From Spirochaetales bacterium (GTDB taxonomy: Bacteria > Spirochaetota > Spirochaetia > SZUA-6 > DRHE01): a stretch of 51,114 nucleotides of DNA. Location of the stretch: assembly GCA_030615505.1 (NCBI GenBank), contig JAUWZD010000020.1:1-51114 (forward strand), in the 5' to 3' direction. Of this stretch, positions 43,971 to 51,114 are shown in pieces; position 1 is the first letter of the stretch, and every line of letters starts with the position of its first letter. The position numbers were made by a program, and so were the translations under genes. The notes below the pieces were generated by a model. It was not told the DNA's origin. It saw nothing but the letters and a program-made list of their open reading frames with translations, and ran no database searches.

Positions 43971-44355
43971 GAAGTACCACGCCATGGAATGATACTTTAC
44001 GTCTTCGCCACGAGCAGAGATAATAGTTCCAGACAGCCCCTGCAGAATCCACCAAACCGAATAGCACAAGCATAGGTTTTGCTTTCTTTAATACAACAAG
44101 AAGGGTGAAACCAACCAAAATGACAAACCTACCCCATACCGTAGACCAGTAAAATACGGTAAGATCATGTACCGTTGCATTTATGTAATAGTACCCAAGT
44201 ATCGCAACAATTAAGCCCATTATTCTAATCCAGACTTCGTTCGTTTTTTCAAACTTGAATATGGGTAAGATTACATTCGGCATTACTAAAAACCCGGTAC
44301 CTATTATGATTATATAGATACCAAATACAAACATACTGATTCCTGCTAGATCCAT
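43906..44355 (-). CDS. Small membrane protein with four helices
   Basis: A 149-residue protein; ATG 44355 (MDLAGISMFVFGIYI) is chosen because GAAGGAGT lies upstream. Four hydrophobic helices are visible: about 2-22 (FGIYIIIIGTGFLVM), 42-60 (RIMGLIVAILGYYYI), 72-95 (WGRFVILVGFTLLVVL) and 98-115. The last 20 or so residues, polar and basic, lie within the neighbouring attC, as is common for cassette genes whose stop is in the site. A relatively short ending suggests frame drift. Function unknown. Confidence 0.7.
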   Translation of the reverse strand: MDLAGISMFVFGIYIIIIGTGFLVMPNVILPIFKFEKTNEVWIRIMGLIVAILGYYYINATVHDLTVFYWSTVWGRFVILVGFTLLVVLKKAKPMLVLFGLVDSAGAVWNYYLCSWRRRKVSFHGVVLRITYRVLSEIEETKRESILLS

Positions 44356-44410
44356 TTTTTGTACTCCTTCCAATTTATAATCTCACATTCTTACCATGGC
44401 ATGGTATTTC

Positions 44411-44581
44411 ATATAACGTTCCGCGGATATGCGAAGCCAAGGGCGGTTGCTATTGTAGTTTTTTAACTATAATTAGACAACCTACCGCAGCTTTAAGCAT
44501 CATCAATATTCAAAAAAATTGCCTTTGGTTTGGGCGTAGCGAGCCCGTAGGGCGAGCGGAGCCGCAAAGCCCAAGTTATCC
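44411..44581 (-). other. Long attC site upstream of the membrane-protein gene
   Basis: Boxes atataac (44411-44417) and gttatcc (44575-44581). The right half has ggtttgggcgtagcgagccc, shared in form with the attC sites at 45331, 45945 and 46537. The arms pair imperfectly and the site is 171 bp, longer than usual, so an insertion in the loop is possible. gttatccgaagtt is complementary at 12 of 13 bases to aatttcggataac at 45325-45337. Confidence 0.65.
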
Positions 44582-44639
44582 GAAGTTCGGGGCTATACTT
44601 TCATTGAAACAGAACTATTAGTATATTCAAATCTTATTG

Positions 44640-44669
44640 TTGACAGTACTATATCAATATTGGTATATT
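44640..44669 (+). promoter_or_regulatory. Promoter of the HigBA-like pair
   Basis: TTGACA (44640-44645) and TATATT (44664-44669), spacing 18 nt. The -10 ends only 5 nt before ATG 44675, so the transcript would be nearly leaderless. The overlap of tatatcaatattggtatatt with the -10 is partly symmetrical and could bind the antitoxin. An own promoter fits a toxin-antitoxin cassette. Confidence 0.55.
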
Positions 44670-44674
44670 ATATT

Positions 44675-45013
44675 ATGAATTATAAGGTGAACTTGCTTGA
44701 ATCGGCAAAGCTGTTTCTTGATTCAGTTGAAATTAAGCTACGCGCTAAAGCATACAGAACAATTGAATTACTGAAACAGTTTGGCCCTTTCCTGCGTGAA
44801 CCACATTCCAAATCTCTACGGGATTATGAAGGACTTTCAGAGCTACGTATTAAACAAGGTAGTAACATCTGTCGGTTATTTTACTTCTTTTACGAAAATA
44901 AAATCTATGTCATCACATCGGGATATTTAAAAAAAAGTCCAAAGCTGAATCGAAAAGAAGCAAAGAAAGCATATGAACTGATGAATCAGTTTCTGGAGGA
45001 AAGCCATGACTAA
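44675..45013 (+). CDS. RelE/HigB-like toxin
   Basis: A 112-residue protein; ATG 44675 (MNYKVNLLESAKLFLDS) is preferred over the TTG frame start. It has the RelE/HigB layout (phage-derived Gp49-like): KAYRTIELLKQFGPFLREPH, SKSLRDYEGLSELRIKQGSN and ICRLFYFFYENKIYVITSGY with KKSPK near the end. The basic residues that cut mRNA on ribosomes are in place. It overlaps the antitoxin by 8 bp, toxin first. Confidence 0.88.
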   Translation: MNYKVNLLESAKLFLDSVEIKLRAKAYRTIELLKQFGPFLREPHSKSLRDYEGLSELRIKQGSNICRLFYFFYENKIYVITSGYLKKSPKLNRKEAKKAYELMNQFLEESHD

Positions 45014-45305
45014 GATGAAAACATATAATTTCGATGAATTACTCGAAAAAGAACTAAAAGACAAGAAGTTCAAAAAAGAATATGAGCAGTTGGAAAAAGA
45101 GTTTTTCTTGGCTAAAGAAGTAATCCAGTTAAGGAAAGAACAGAATATTACACAAGCTGAGTTAGCAAAAAAAGCTGGAACCTCTCAACCAGCGATTGCC
45201 CGGCTGGAATCAGGTGAATATCGAAACCTGTCGTTGTCCTTTGTCAGAAAGGTGGCAAAAGCTTTACAAGCGATTCCCGAAATCCATTTAAAAAAGATTT
45301 CCTAA
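45006..45305 (+). CDS. HigA-like helix-turn-helix antitoxin
   Basis: A 99-residue antitoxin. The C-terminal half is an XRE helix-turn-helix: IQLRKEQNITQAELAKKAGT, SQPAIARLESGEYRNLSLSF. The N-terminal part (FDELLEKELKDKKFKKEYEQ) should contact the toxin. GGAGGAAAG precedes the ATG inside the toxin gene. The pair runs opposite to the other cassette genes, which is tolerable because it has its own promoter. Confidence 0.88.
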   Translation: MTKMKTYNFDELLEKELKDKKFKKEYEQLEKEFFLAKEVIQLRKEQNITQAELAKKAGTSQPAIARLESGEYRNLSLSFVRKVAKALQAIPEIHLKKIS

Positions 45306-45330
45306 GCTATTAGATTGAGCCCAGAATTTC

Positions 45331-45421
45331 GGATAACGGCTGGCGGGTATCTGAAGTCCGAGCGTAGCGAGGATTTGGGCGGAGTGCTGAAGGCACGAAG
45401 CTAGATACCCGCCTGTTAGGC
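45331..45421 (-). other. attC site of the toxin-antitoxin cassette
   Basis: Boxes ggataac (45331-45337) and gttaggc (45415-45421). The arms ggcgggtatct and agatacccgcc pair perfectly. Length 91 bp. Confidence 0.88.
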
Positions 45422-45512
45422 GAAGTGACCCATTTCTTTTTCATTCTTCCCTCACTTTTGCACATACAATACATTTCTTTAAATACCATGATAATCTCTC
45501 GCCACAATCGTA

Positions 45513-45893
45513 TTATATTTGTTTATCTATTTTCCTTAAAAATCCTTCTATTCCATTAATTCTTATATACTGGAGATTTTCCATAGCATTTTTATGATGT
45601 GGTATTTCATCATTAGAAAAATTCAAAATAATCTCACAAGGAAAATCATTACATTCTCCACAATGTTCTAAACTTTGTGAAATGGCACAGTCTTTTATTT
45701 TACAATCGTCACAAATATTTTCATGTTTACAACCAGAGCATTTACAATTTACTAAATCTGCGTTCTTGAATGAACCATATTTTTCAGGCATGTCCAATAA
45801 ATGTTCTCTTTTCTGTGTTTCAAAAGCAACTTTAAACGAACATTCCGGACAATAAATGCCGCAATATGCTAAATCGATTGCTTTTTCTTCCAT
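45513..45893 (-). CDS. Cys-rich DUF3795-type protein
   Basis: A 126-residue protein; ATG 45893 (MEEKAIDLAYCGIYCPEC) is chosen from the conserved start of the family (AYCGLxCxxC), although the frame extends 12 codons further. Cysteines: CGIYCPEC, CKCSGCKHENICDDCKIKDC, and HCGECNDFPC, in all eleven to twelve, suggesting zinc or iron-sulphur binding. The FPCEIILNF segment is typical. Function unknown. It occupies its cassette alone. Confidence 0.82.
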   Translation of the reverse strand: MEEKAIDLAYCGIYCPECSFKVAFETQKREHLLDMPEKYGSFKNADLVNCKCSGCKHENICDDCKIKDCAISQSLEHCGECNDFPCEIILNFSNDEIPHHKNAMENLQYIRINGIEGFLRKIDKQI

Positions 45894-45944
45894 ATTGCCT
45901 TTTACCCCTATATCATGTATACAAATCACATATTAGATCATTTC

Positions 45945-46040
45945 GCCTAATGCATGTTCCGCGAGTACCCGAAGTTGCGTAGCGAAGCGGAGCAATTTGG
46001 GTTAGCGGCGAAGGAGCGAATCTTGTACCCGCTGTTATAG
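45945..46040 (-). other. attC site of the GNAT cassette
   Basis: Boxes gcctaat (45945-45951, one mismatch to RYYYAAC) and gttatag (46034-46040). The arms gcgagtac and gtacccgc pair with one mismatch. gttataggaagtgctgcac (46034-46052) matches the reverse complement of 46525-46543 at 18 of 19 bases. Length 96 bp. Confidence 0.82.
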
Positions 46041-46055
46041 GAAGTGCTGCACATT

Positions 46056-46502
46056 TTATAGTTCCATTCTCATTGGAATAAATTCAATTCCGTTTTTTTC
46101 AATTAACTCACTAATTTTCTTGAACCCTAATTTTGAATATATTTTTTCAGAAAATGGGGAAGCGTTTACCTCAACAAAATCGGTTTTGTTTTTTATTTTT
46201 TCCAATACGGAATGGAATAACCTTTTACCTATTCCTCTGCTATGATATTTTTTGTTAACAAAAAATAAACATATATGGTCATTATCACGAACTTCAATAA
46301 TCCCAACAATTTCTCCATTTTCTTCATAGGTTAAAATGATATTGCCTTTATTATGACGAGACAGTATTTGCTCTGAATTTATAAAATCATTGAAAACTTT
46401 GTTTCCTTCATCAGAATATACATAACCAACAAATTCATCAAAAACTGATTTTATTAGTAATTGTATCGATTTTTCCTGTCCAGGTTTAAATTCTTTTATC
46501 AT
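46056..46502 (-). CDS. GNAT-family N-acetyltransferase
   Basis: A 148-residue acetyltransferase. The acetyl-CoA loop is visible in VNKKYHSRGIGKRLFHSVLE (R/Q-x-x-G-x-G/A after the strand CLFF), and KTDFVEVNASPFSEKIYSKL, GFKKISELIEKNGIEFIPM completes the fold in order. The substrate is unknown; small GNATs in cassettes may modify antibiotics or small amines. The start ATG 46502 is 35 bp from one attC and the stop 16 bp from the next, a compact cassette. Confidence 0.9.
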   Translation of the reverse strand: MIKEFKPGQEKSIQLLIKSVFDEFVGYVYSDEGNKVFNDFINSEQILSRHNKGNIILTYEENGEIVGIIEVRDNDHICLFFVNKKYHSRGIGKRLFHSVLEKIKNKTDFVEVNASPFSEKIYSKLGFKKISELIEKNGIEFIPMRMEL

Positions 46503-46536
46503 AATAATTCCATATTTAATTCTTGTGCAGCATTTC

Positions 46537-46705
46537 CTATAACGGGCGGCGGGTTGGTGAAGTCCACGGAGGCAGCTTTATCAACATTATCGAATTCAAT
46601 TACGGGTTTAGTCAACGACATTACTCATCACTTTCAACACCAATGCCGTGGATTTGGGCGGAACAAGCCCAAAGGGCGAGCGGAGCCATCAACCCGCTGT
46701 TATCT
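46537..46705 (-). other. attC site of the iron-sulphur protein cassette
   Basis: Boxes ctataac (46537-46543) and gttatct (46699-46705). gcgggttg pairs imperfectly with tcaacccgc, and the inner gtccacgg with ccgtggat. At 169 bp it is longer than most. gttatctgaagaacgagcgc (46699-46718) matches the reverse complement of 47516-47535 at 17-18 of 20 bases. Confidence 0.78.
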
Positions 46706-46750
46706 GAAGAACGAGCGCATTCATTATTCAAATATATTTCCGTTTATTTA

Positions 46751-47455
46751 CTACACACCTTCTGCACGCCTTATATATTTTTTTGTCCATGGACATACTA
46801 CTATACACTTTCCGCATATTGTAGTTGTTACCCCAATTAGCTTAGCTCTTTCCAACGCTGTATCAGAACATCGATAGGCATCAAAGAAGTCTTCCCGTCT
46901 CATATGTACGTTCCAATTCTGACCTGTTGCTGCTATCCCAGGGCACTCATTTACGCATATCATACAAGAACCGCAGTTAGATTTTTCAATTGGGGTTCCG
47001 GTATCAAATATTACGTCTGTTAATACGGAAGTCAGTCTTATTGCAGATCCATATTTCTCTGTTATTAAAAGTGCAGTTTTACCTATCCACCCTAATCCTG
47101 CTCGAGTGGCTACTGTTTTATGGGGTAGATGTGTACTTAAATTTACGTAATATCCTCTCTCATTTGTAGGTTCTAAATCAAGGGCTTTAAATCCTCTGTT
47201 CCGCAAGAAAATTGCTGTCAGCTTTCCTAAATGGGCTAATAAATTATTTACGCGTTTGTATTCTCTATAATAATCAAGTGTAGGACATTTCGAGATTTGA
47301 TTTATAATATCAGGTTTCAAAGCAACTGCTATTGATATTCCACAAGTAAGATCTTGTTCAAATTGCATAGTAATTCCATTTATGTTAGCAAATCCAACTA
47401 AAGAGGCACCATTTTCAATTAGCATCTTCTTTATTTCTTTCTGTAAAATATTCAT
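46751..47455 (-). CDS. QueG-like iron-sulphur protein
   Basis: A 234-residue protein related to epoxyqueuosine reductase and reductive-dehalogenase-like iron-sulphur proteins. The C-terminal ferredoxin part has CGSCMICVNECPG and CGKCIVVCPWTKKYI, ligands for two [4Fe-4S] clusters. The preceding RAGLGWIGKTALLITEKYGS is the conserved GLGWxGKxxLL segment. It is shorter than QueG (about 310-380), lacking part of the N-terminal cobalamin region, so it is probably not a true QueG but a short paralogue. Sole gene of its cassette, 46 bp from attC. Confidence 0.85.
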   Translation of the reverse strand: MNILQKEIKKMLIENGASLVGFANINGITMQFEQDLTCGISIAVALKPDIINQISKCPTLDYYREYKRVNNLLAHLGKLTAIFLRNRGFKALDLEPTNERGYYVNLSTHLPHKTVATRAGLGWIGKTALLITEKYGSAIRLTSVLTDVIFDTGTPIEKSNCGSCMICVNECPGIAATGQNWNVHMRREDFFDAYRCSDTALERAKLIGVTTTICGKCIVVCPWTKKYIRRAEGV

Positions 47456-47528
47456 TTATTAATTTTTCAAGAACATGTCCAAATTTTGTTTTTGATTAGA
47501 GCGTTTCAAAATCAAGCGCTCGTATTTC

Positions 47529-47535
47529 AGATAAC
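47529..47535 (-). other. Surviving outer box of a truncated attC
   Basis: agataac, preceded by gcgctcgtatttc, pairs with gttatctgaagaacgagcgc at 46699 (17-18 of 20), so it must be the outer edge of the cassette holding the QueG-like gene. No GTTRRRY partner follows within 200 bp, so the rest of the site has been lost or replaced. Confidence 0.65.
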
Positions 47536-47732
47536 TATCTCTTATCAGCATTGCAGATACAGACCGAATGTAAAAGATTATATGCATTGCCTAAATATGT
47601 CTTCCTTGGAAGTGTATACGCATTGCATTTATATTTCAATATCTTAAGAATATCTGCAATGCGTGTAAACTCGTCTTTAGATGAAATAAATCCCGGCGGA
47701 ATACAAAGCTCCACTATCATCACCTGAGCCAA
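47535..47732 (-). pseudogene. Possible radical-SAM activating-enzyme C-terminal fragment
   Basis: A 65-residue frame with VELCIPPGFISSKDEFTRIA then DILKILKYKCNAY, similar to the end of glycyl-radical-enzyme activases (VELRxPLVPGYNDSEENLRA). No CxxxCxxC is present. It abuts the truncated attC box. The similarity is short, so the call is tentative. 47733-48008 shows no other feature. Confidence 0.35.
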
Positions 47733-48008
47733 TCACTTGCCAGAGTATGAAGAATTCCAGCTCTACTGCGTTTAACCTCACTTATCAGGTATCAACGCGA
47801 GCCTGAATAGATTCAAGGACCATATCAATACCTATTATTGCCTTCTATCGACCATCCTGGTTCATATTGATCGTCTAATGGATTCGCTGCTTCGCTTTCA
47901 CCGGCAGGTGTCACGTCTCAAATTGATTTAAATTAACCGTAAAAGAAATCTCACTTTAAAATAAACAGATAGTACTTTTTCGCAAATTAATCCGACCCGA
48001 TAAAAAGA

Positions 48009-48047
48009 GGGGTAACTGAACAGATCCATGAAGACCTCAGTTACCCC
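48009..48047. other. Hairpin at the left side of the transposon
   Basis: ggggtaactga (48009-48019) and tcagttacccc (48037-48047) are exact reverse complements with a 17-nt loop. It has no U-run after it, so it is not a standard terminator. It lies 25 bp before the transposon's first gene and may be part of the transposon end or protect it from outside transcripts. Confidence 0.5.
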
Positions 48048-48071
48048 AACCCATATAAATGGATAACTTAT

Positions 48072-48587
48072 TTGATAATACAATTCCCGATAGATTTCAA
48101 GTATCTTTCTGAGAAAGGGAAAAGATATCCGTGGCCTAATATTAATAGATGTCCAACATGCAAAGGAACCAGAGTCTGGGGACACGGATATGTTTTAAGA
48201 TTCTTTGACGGTTTTAACGAAACTTTTTGGATCAAGAGATATAGGTGTCCGTATTGTGGAGCTGTGCATACTGCCCGGCCTAAGAGTTATTACCGGGGTT
48301 TTTGGGCTCCATGGATGTTAATTCTTGCAAGCCTCATCTGGAAAGCACTGAATAAGAAGTGGCTATCCTGTATAAGCAGGCAACGTCAGCAGTACTGGTG
48401 GAAGGGGTTTCTAAAACAGGCTTCCAGACAGAGTAACACTGAAGGGGACCTTTACAGAGCTTTAGGTGAATTGTTTTTAAGCAGCATTATTTTAAGCACC
48501 CATTCGCTGAATTATTTTGAGATAAAGCCTTTCCGAATAAAACCCTACCTGATCTTTGCGGTGACACCTCCTTATGGGTTCGGGTAA
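48072..48587 (+). CDS. Zinc-ribbon protein, DUF6431-like, transposon-associated
   Basis: A 171-residue protein. Near the N-terminus two CxxC knuckles form a zinc ribbon: RCPTCKGTRVWGHGY and RYRCPYCGAVHTARP. A helical part with SYYRGFWAPWMLILASLIWK and Trp-rich SCISRQRQQYWWKGFLKQAS follows. This layout matches the small proteins (DUF6431) that precede DDE transposases in some multi-gene elements. It probably helps bind DNA ends. It ends 36 bp before the transposase. Confidence 0.72.
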   Translation: MIIQFPIDFKYLSEKGKRYPWPNINRCPTCKGTRVWGHGYVLRFFDGFNETFWIKRYRCPYCGAVHTARPKSYYRGFWAPWMLILASLIWKALNKKWLSCISRQRQQYWWKGFLKQASRQSNTEGDLYRALGELFLSSIILSTHSLNYFEIKPFRIKPYLIFAVTPPYGFG

Positions 48588-48623
48588 TTTATGAGGGAAA
48601 TTACCAAAGAGGAGGAATGATCC

Positions 48624-49949
48624 ATGGATCAAGAGAAAAAAGAAAAGATAGCTACTTTTCGATTTGGAGTAATATTCCGGATGGTAGGACTCAAAGAAAC
48701 CGAGAGAGGAAAGAAAGAATCGTTTATTCGGGACATAACTGCGAATAAGTGGGACATCCCATATACAGGTAGAAGCTACATCAGCCGTTCCACATTATTA
48801 GAATGGCTTAAAAGGTATGAAGAAAGTGGACGGAAACTTGAAAGCCTGTATCCAAAAGACAGAGAAGATTCAGGGCTATCCAGGAGCATCGATCCGGAGA
48901 CAGAGCTTGTCCTGGTGAATCTCAAAAGAGAACTGCCTAAAGCCTCTCTGCCGGTTCTCCTTAAAGTCGCCAGAGGTAAAGGAATCATCGATAAGGATTT
49001 CAAGGCTTCTGTACAAAGCATTTACCGAATATTTAAACGTCATGGACTGGATAAAGAATTAAAGAAGCCGGAAGACAGACGGCGTTTTGAAGCCGAGCTT
49101 CCGAATGACCTGTGGCAATCTGACTGTATGCATGGACCTAAGGTGAATGTGGAAGGCCGGCTTAGAAAGACTTTTCTGTTTGGGTTCATCGATGATCATT
49201 CCAGACTGATTCCTCATGCTGAGTTTTATTTGGGGGAGAATCCGGAGAACTATCTGGACTGCCTGATTAAAGCATTAGAAAAGAGAGGGCTTCCCAGGAA
49301 ACTCTACGTGGATAATGCGCCTAGCTTTCGGTCTCATCAACTAAAGTATTGTACTGCGGCTTTAGGGATCGGCCTTGTATTTACAGATCCATACGATGCT
49401 GCTGCAAAAGGCAAAATCGAACGACTTTGGAAAACGATCCGTATGCAGTTGCTGTCCTTCGTGTCTGAAGATATCAGCCTGCAGATGTTGAATGAAATGC
49501 TGCATGATTGGATAGACAAAGAGTATCACTTGAGAGTACATGGGAGTACTAAACAACGCCCTTTGGATCGTTATTTAGAACATATTGCACTAATCCGGCC
49601 GGCACCTAAGGAGTTGGTGAGTTATTTTCGTAAGCAAATGCGCCGTAAGGTGGGCAAGGACAGAACTGTATCCTTGCTAGGCAAAATCTATGAAGCCCCT
49701 GAGGGATTAATAGGAAATACCGTGACCCTTTTATATCATGCAAGAGACCCACAGCGGATCGAGGTGTTATTTGAAGAGAAGTCTCATGGTTTTCTCATTC
49801 CCCTGGATGTTCACCTTAACAGTCGCATTAGGAGGAAATCAAAGAAAAAGGAATGGATAAAGCCGGAAGATTTTCCCGAAGGTATGGAAGCTGACAATAA
49901 GGATTTGTATCGAGACGGTAGTCTCTTTACATCAGGAGGTGAGGAATGA
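48624..49949 (+). CDS. DDE transposase with integrase core
   Basis: A 441-residue transposase; GAGGAGG precedes the ATG. An N-terminal helix-turn-helix region (about 30-150; SYISRSTLLEWLKRYEESGR) is followed by the RNaseH-like core (about 170-300). The catalytic acids are visible: first Asp in LWQSDCMHGPK, second Asp in LYVDNAPSF, Glu in GKIERLWKTIR. A C-terminal Mu-transposase-like beta domain with VSLLGKIYEAPEGLIGNTVT follows. It shares its stop region with the ATPase gene (4-bp overlap), the usual pairing in Tn552/Tn7-like and IS21-like elements. Confidence 0.92.
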   Translation: MDQEKKEKIATFRFGVIFRMVGLKETERGKKESFIRDITANKWDIPYTGRSYISRSTLLEWLKRYEESGRKLESLYPKDREDSGLSRSIDPETELVLVNLKRELPKASLPVLLKVARGKGIIDKDFKASVQSIYRIFKRHGLDKELKKPEDRRRFEAELPNDLWQSDCMHGPKVNVEGRLRKTFLFGFIDDHSRLIPHAEFYLGENPENYLDCLIKALEKRGLPRKLYVDNAPSFRSHQLKYCTAALGIGLVFTDPYDAAAKGKIERLWKTIRMQLLSFVSEDISLQMLNEMLHDWIDKEYHLRVHGSTKQRPLDRYLEHIALIRPAPKELVSYFRKQMRRKVGKDRTVSLLGKIYEAPEGLIGNTVTLLYHARDPQRIEVLFEEKSHGFLIPLDVHLNSRIRRKSKKKEWIKPEDFPEGMEADNKDLYRDGSLFTSGGEE

Positions 49950-50749
49950 TTGATATTAAACATGCTTTTGGTTTTACCAGCGAGCCGTTTCCCCAGGATG
50001 TGAAGGTTGAAGATTTGTATCCCCTGCCGGGGTTAGATGCACTGCTTAAGCGATTTTTCTATGCAGTACGACTGAGTGCGATTTCGGTTATTACCGGTGA
50101 TGTAGGCTCTGGAAAGTCAACTTCACTACGCTATGCCACCAGTAAGCTGCATCCTTCGGAGTTCAAAGTCATCCCCATTGTGGCCACCACAGGGAGTCTT
50201 TTAGAGCTGTTCCGTCAGATCTGTTTAGTCTTTGGAATTGAATATCGTTCCTTTTCTATTGCGCTTATGACAAAAATAGTACGTGACATTATCTCAGAAA
50301 TAGCCGGAAGAAAGGAAACTCCCGTACTGGTAATAGACGAAGCCCACCTGCTTCGTTCAGAAATATATGCGCAACTTCACACCTTAACCCAGTTCGAGTT
50401 TGATTCAAAATCCCTCATGCCTATGATCCTAAGTGGTCAAAAAAAGCTTATTGACAAGCTGATGTACCAAAGTTCTCGCCCCTTAGCCTCCCGCGTGGTT
50501 GGCAGGAGCTATTTAGAAGGGCTGAAACTGAAAGATATGCATGCATACATACATCACCACCTCAAAATTGCCGGCGGTAGAGAAGGGCTTTTTGCCGATG
50601 AGGCTGTTTTGGCAATCCATCAGGGTTCAGGGGGTCTGCTTAGACGGGCTAATACGCTGGCCAAGGGCGCTCTTTTGGCAGCTGCTATGGAAAAATGTGC
50701 AGTTACCACCGCTGAACATGTACGCCTGGCATCTACAGAGATTATGTAA
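49946..50749 (+). CDS. AAA+ ATPase of ExeA/TniB type
   Basis: A 267-residue ATPase that helps select target DNA. Walker A is TGDVGSGKSTSLR, Walker B PVLVIDEAHLL, and the sensor region MPMILSGQKKLIDKL; EPFPQDVKVEDLYPLPGLDA near the start is typical of ExeA-like transposition proteins. The start overlaps the transposase stop by 4 bp. The C-terminal helical part contains ADEAVLAIHQGSGGLLRRAN. Confidence 0.92.
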   Translation: MIDIKHAFGFTSEPFPQDVKVEDLYPLPGLDALLKRFFYAVRLSAISVITGDVGSGKSTSLRYATSKLHPSEFKVIPIVATTGSLLELFRQICLVFGIEYRSFSIALMTKIVRDIISEIAGRKETPVLVIDEAHLLRSEIYAQLHTLTQFEFDSKSLMPMILSGQKKLIDKLMYQSSRPLASRVVGRSYLEGLKLKDMHAYIHHHLKIAGGREGLFADEAVLAIHQGSGGLLRRANTLAKGALLAAAMEKCAVTTAEHVRLASTEIM

Positions 50750-50776
50750 TCCCAGAAAGGAGGAATAATTCAGGCG

Positions 50777-51114
50777 ATGAATAAAGTAGATCATTATTGG
50801 CTTTTGAATCCAGAGGAACAGGAACAGATCATGAAACAGGCCCTTCTCCGGGAGGCCCACCGATTTGGACCGGCTGTCGTTCATGTCGTGGGAAATATCT
50901 GGTCAAGCAGCATCAAAGAGGCCTATCATTCTGCACAGGATTTGATTCGTCTTTCAGAACGCTATACTCCGGAAAGAGTTGAGGCAGCTTGCAAGAGGGC
51001 CATTTACTACCACCAAGACAAGAATAATTATATCATCAGCTGGTTGTTAGAAAAAAACTACGATTGTCTTGCTTTGAGTGCCTATACAGATATTAAGGGT
51101 CAGTTCATCTTCAA
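50777..51114 (+). CDS. Third transposon protein, cut by the window end
   Basis: At least 112 residues from ATG 50777 (AGGAGG upstream), with no stop before the right edge. LSERYTPERVEAACKRAIYY and IISWLLEKNYDCLAL resemble the C-terminal domain that follows the catalytic core in IS21-type IstA transposases. It may therefore be a separate DNA-binding accessory. The coding sequence and transposon right end lie outside the window. Confidence 0.75.
   Translation, partial: MNKVDHYWLLNPEEQEQIMKQALLREAHRFGPAVVHVVGNIWSSSIKEAYHSAQDLIRLSERYTPERVEAACKRAIYYHQDKNNYIISWLLEKNYDCLALSAYTDIKGQFIF

Noticed and set aside
48009-48047. Rho-independent terminator
   Set aside because: The stem is perfect, but the 17-nt loop is long and no T-run follows on either strand.
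1-51114. CRISPR arrays, tRNA or rRNA genes
   Set aside because: I found no regularly spaced short repeats, no tRNA-like TPsiC arm pattern with a matching acceptor stem, and no rRNA-like sequence; a dedicated scan was not possible.

Overview
The window looks like chromosomal DNA of an anaerobic or microaerophilic Gram-negative bacterium, most likely a spirochaete. This is an inference from gene content: peptide-binding protein whose mature N-terminus begins GQAE, a large cytoplasmic protein resembling the spirochaetal DUF5312 type, a ferredoxin-fused EtfA with an acyl-CoA dehydrogenase, a flavodiiron protein, and outer-membrane/TPR proteins. I see no rRNA, no tRNA, no CRISPR array and no integron integrase.

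Layout. (1) 1-4.3 kb is a run of integron-type gene cassettes on the + strand. Each gene is followed closely by an imperfect palindrome bounded by RYYYAAC-like and GTTRRRY-like boxes (attC sites). The genes are a small lipoprotein, a frameshifted GIY-YIG-like ORF, an RraA-like protein, and a flavodiiron protein plus a peroxiredoxin broken by one stop codon. Decayed epimerase, transposase and ferritin-like fragments follow (4.3-5.7 kb). (2) 5.7-10.8 kb is a five-gene peptide/nickel-type ABC transporter operon on the - strand, followed by a DUF4143 ATPase with a palindromic upstream site. (3) 12.5-17.2 kb has a YWTD-propeller lipoprotein, a transglutaminase/TPR protein and a VapBC pair. (4) 18.6-21.8 kb is an acd-etfB-etfA operon whose EtfA carries two [4Fe-4S] motifs. 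(5) 22.5-24.2 kb is a periplasmic protein, ECF-like sigma factor and anti-sigma group. (6) 28.8-35.2 kb is a TetR-TolC-MFP-RND-PII-like efflux operon with a visible operator. (7) 35.2-42.5 kb is a decay zone: a deleted kdgK, a PIN/antitoxin pair between 77-bp perfect direct repeats, broken DUF123, porG, HEPN and DUF4143 genes, with intact ankyrin lipoprotein, YbaK and ExoIII genes. (8) 42.5-47.5 kb is a second cassette array, oriented on the - strand. It carries homocysteine methyltransferase, an ORF-less cassette, a membrane protein, a HigBA-like pair, DUF3795, GNAT and a QueG-like iron-sulphur protein. (9) 48.0 kb to the end is a multi-gene DDE transposon (zinc-ribbon protein, transposase, AAA ATPase, third protein cut by the window edge).

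The most notable features are the two cassette arrays without a visible integrase (CALIN-like), pointing toward each other across about 37 kb; a 118-146 bp interspersed repeat present three times, one copy of which forms the N-terminal coding region of a gene; and the toxin-antitoxin pair bracketed by duplicated kdgK 3' ends. Function calls come from motif recognition only; no database search was possible.
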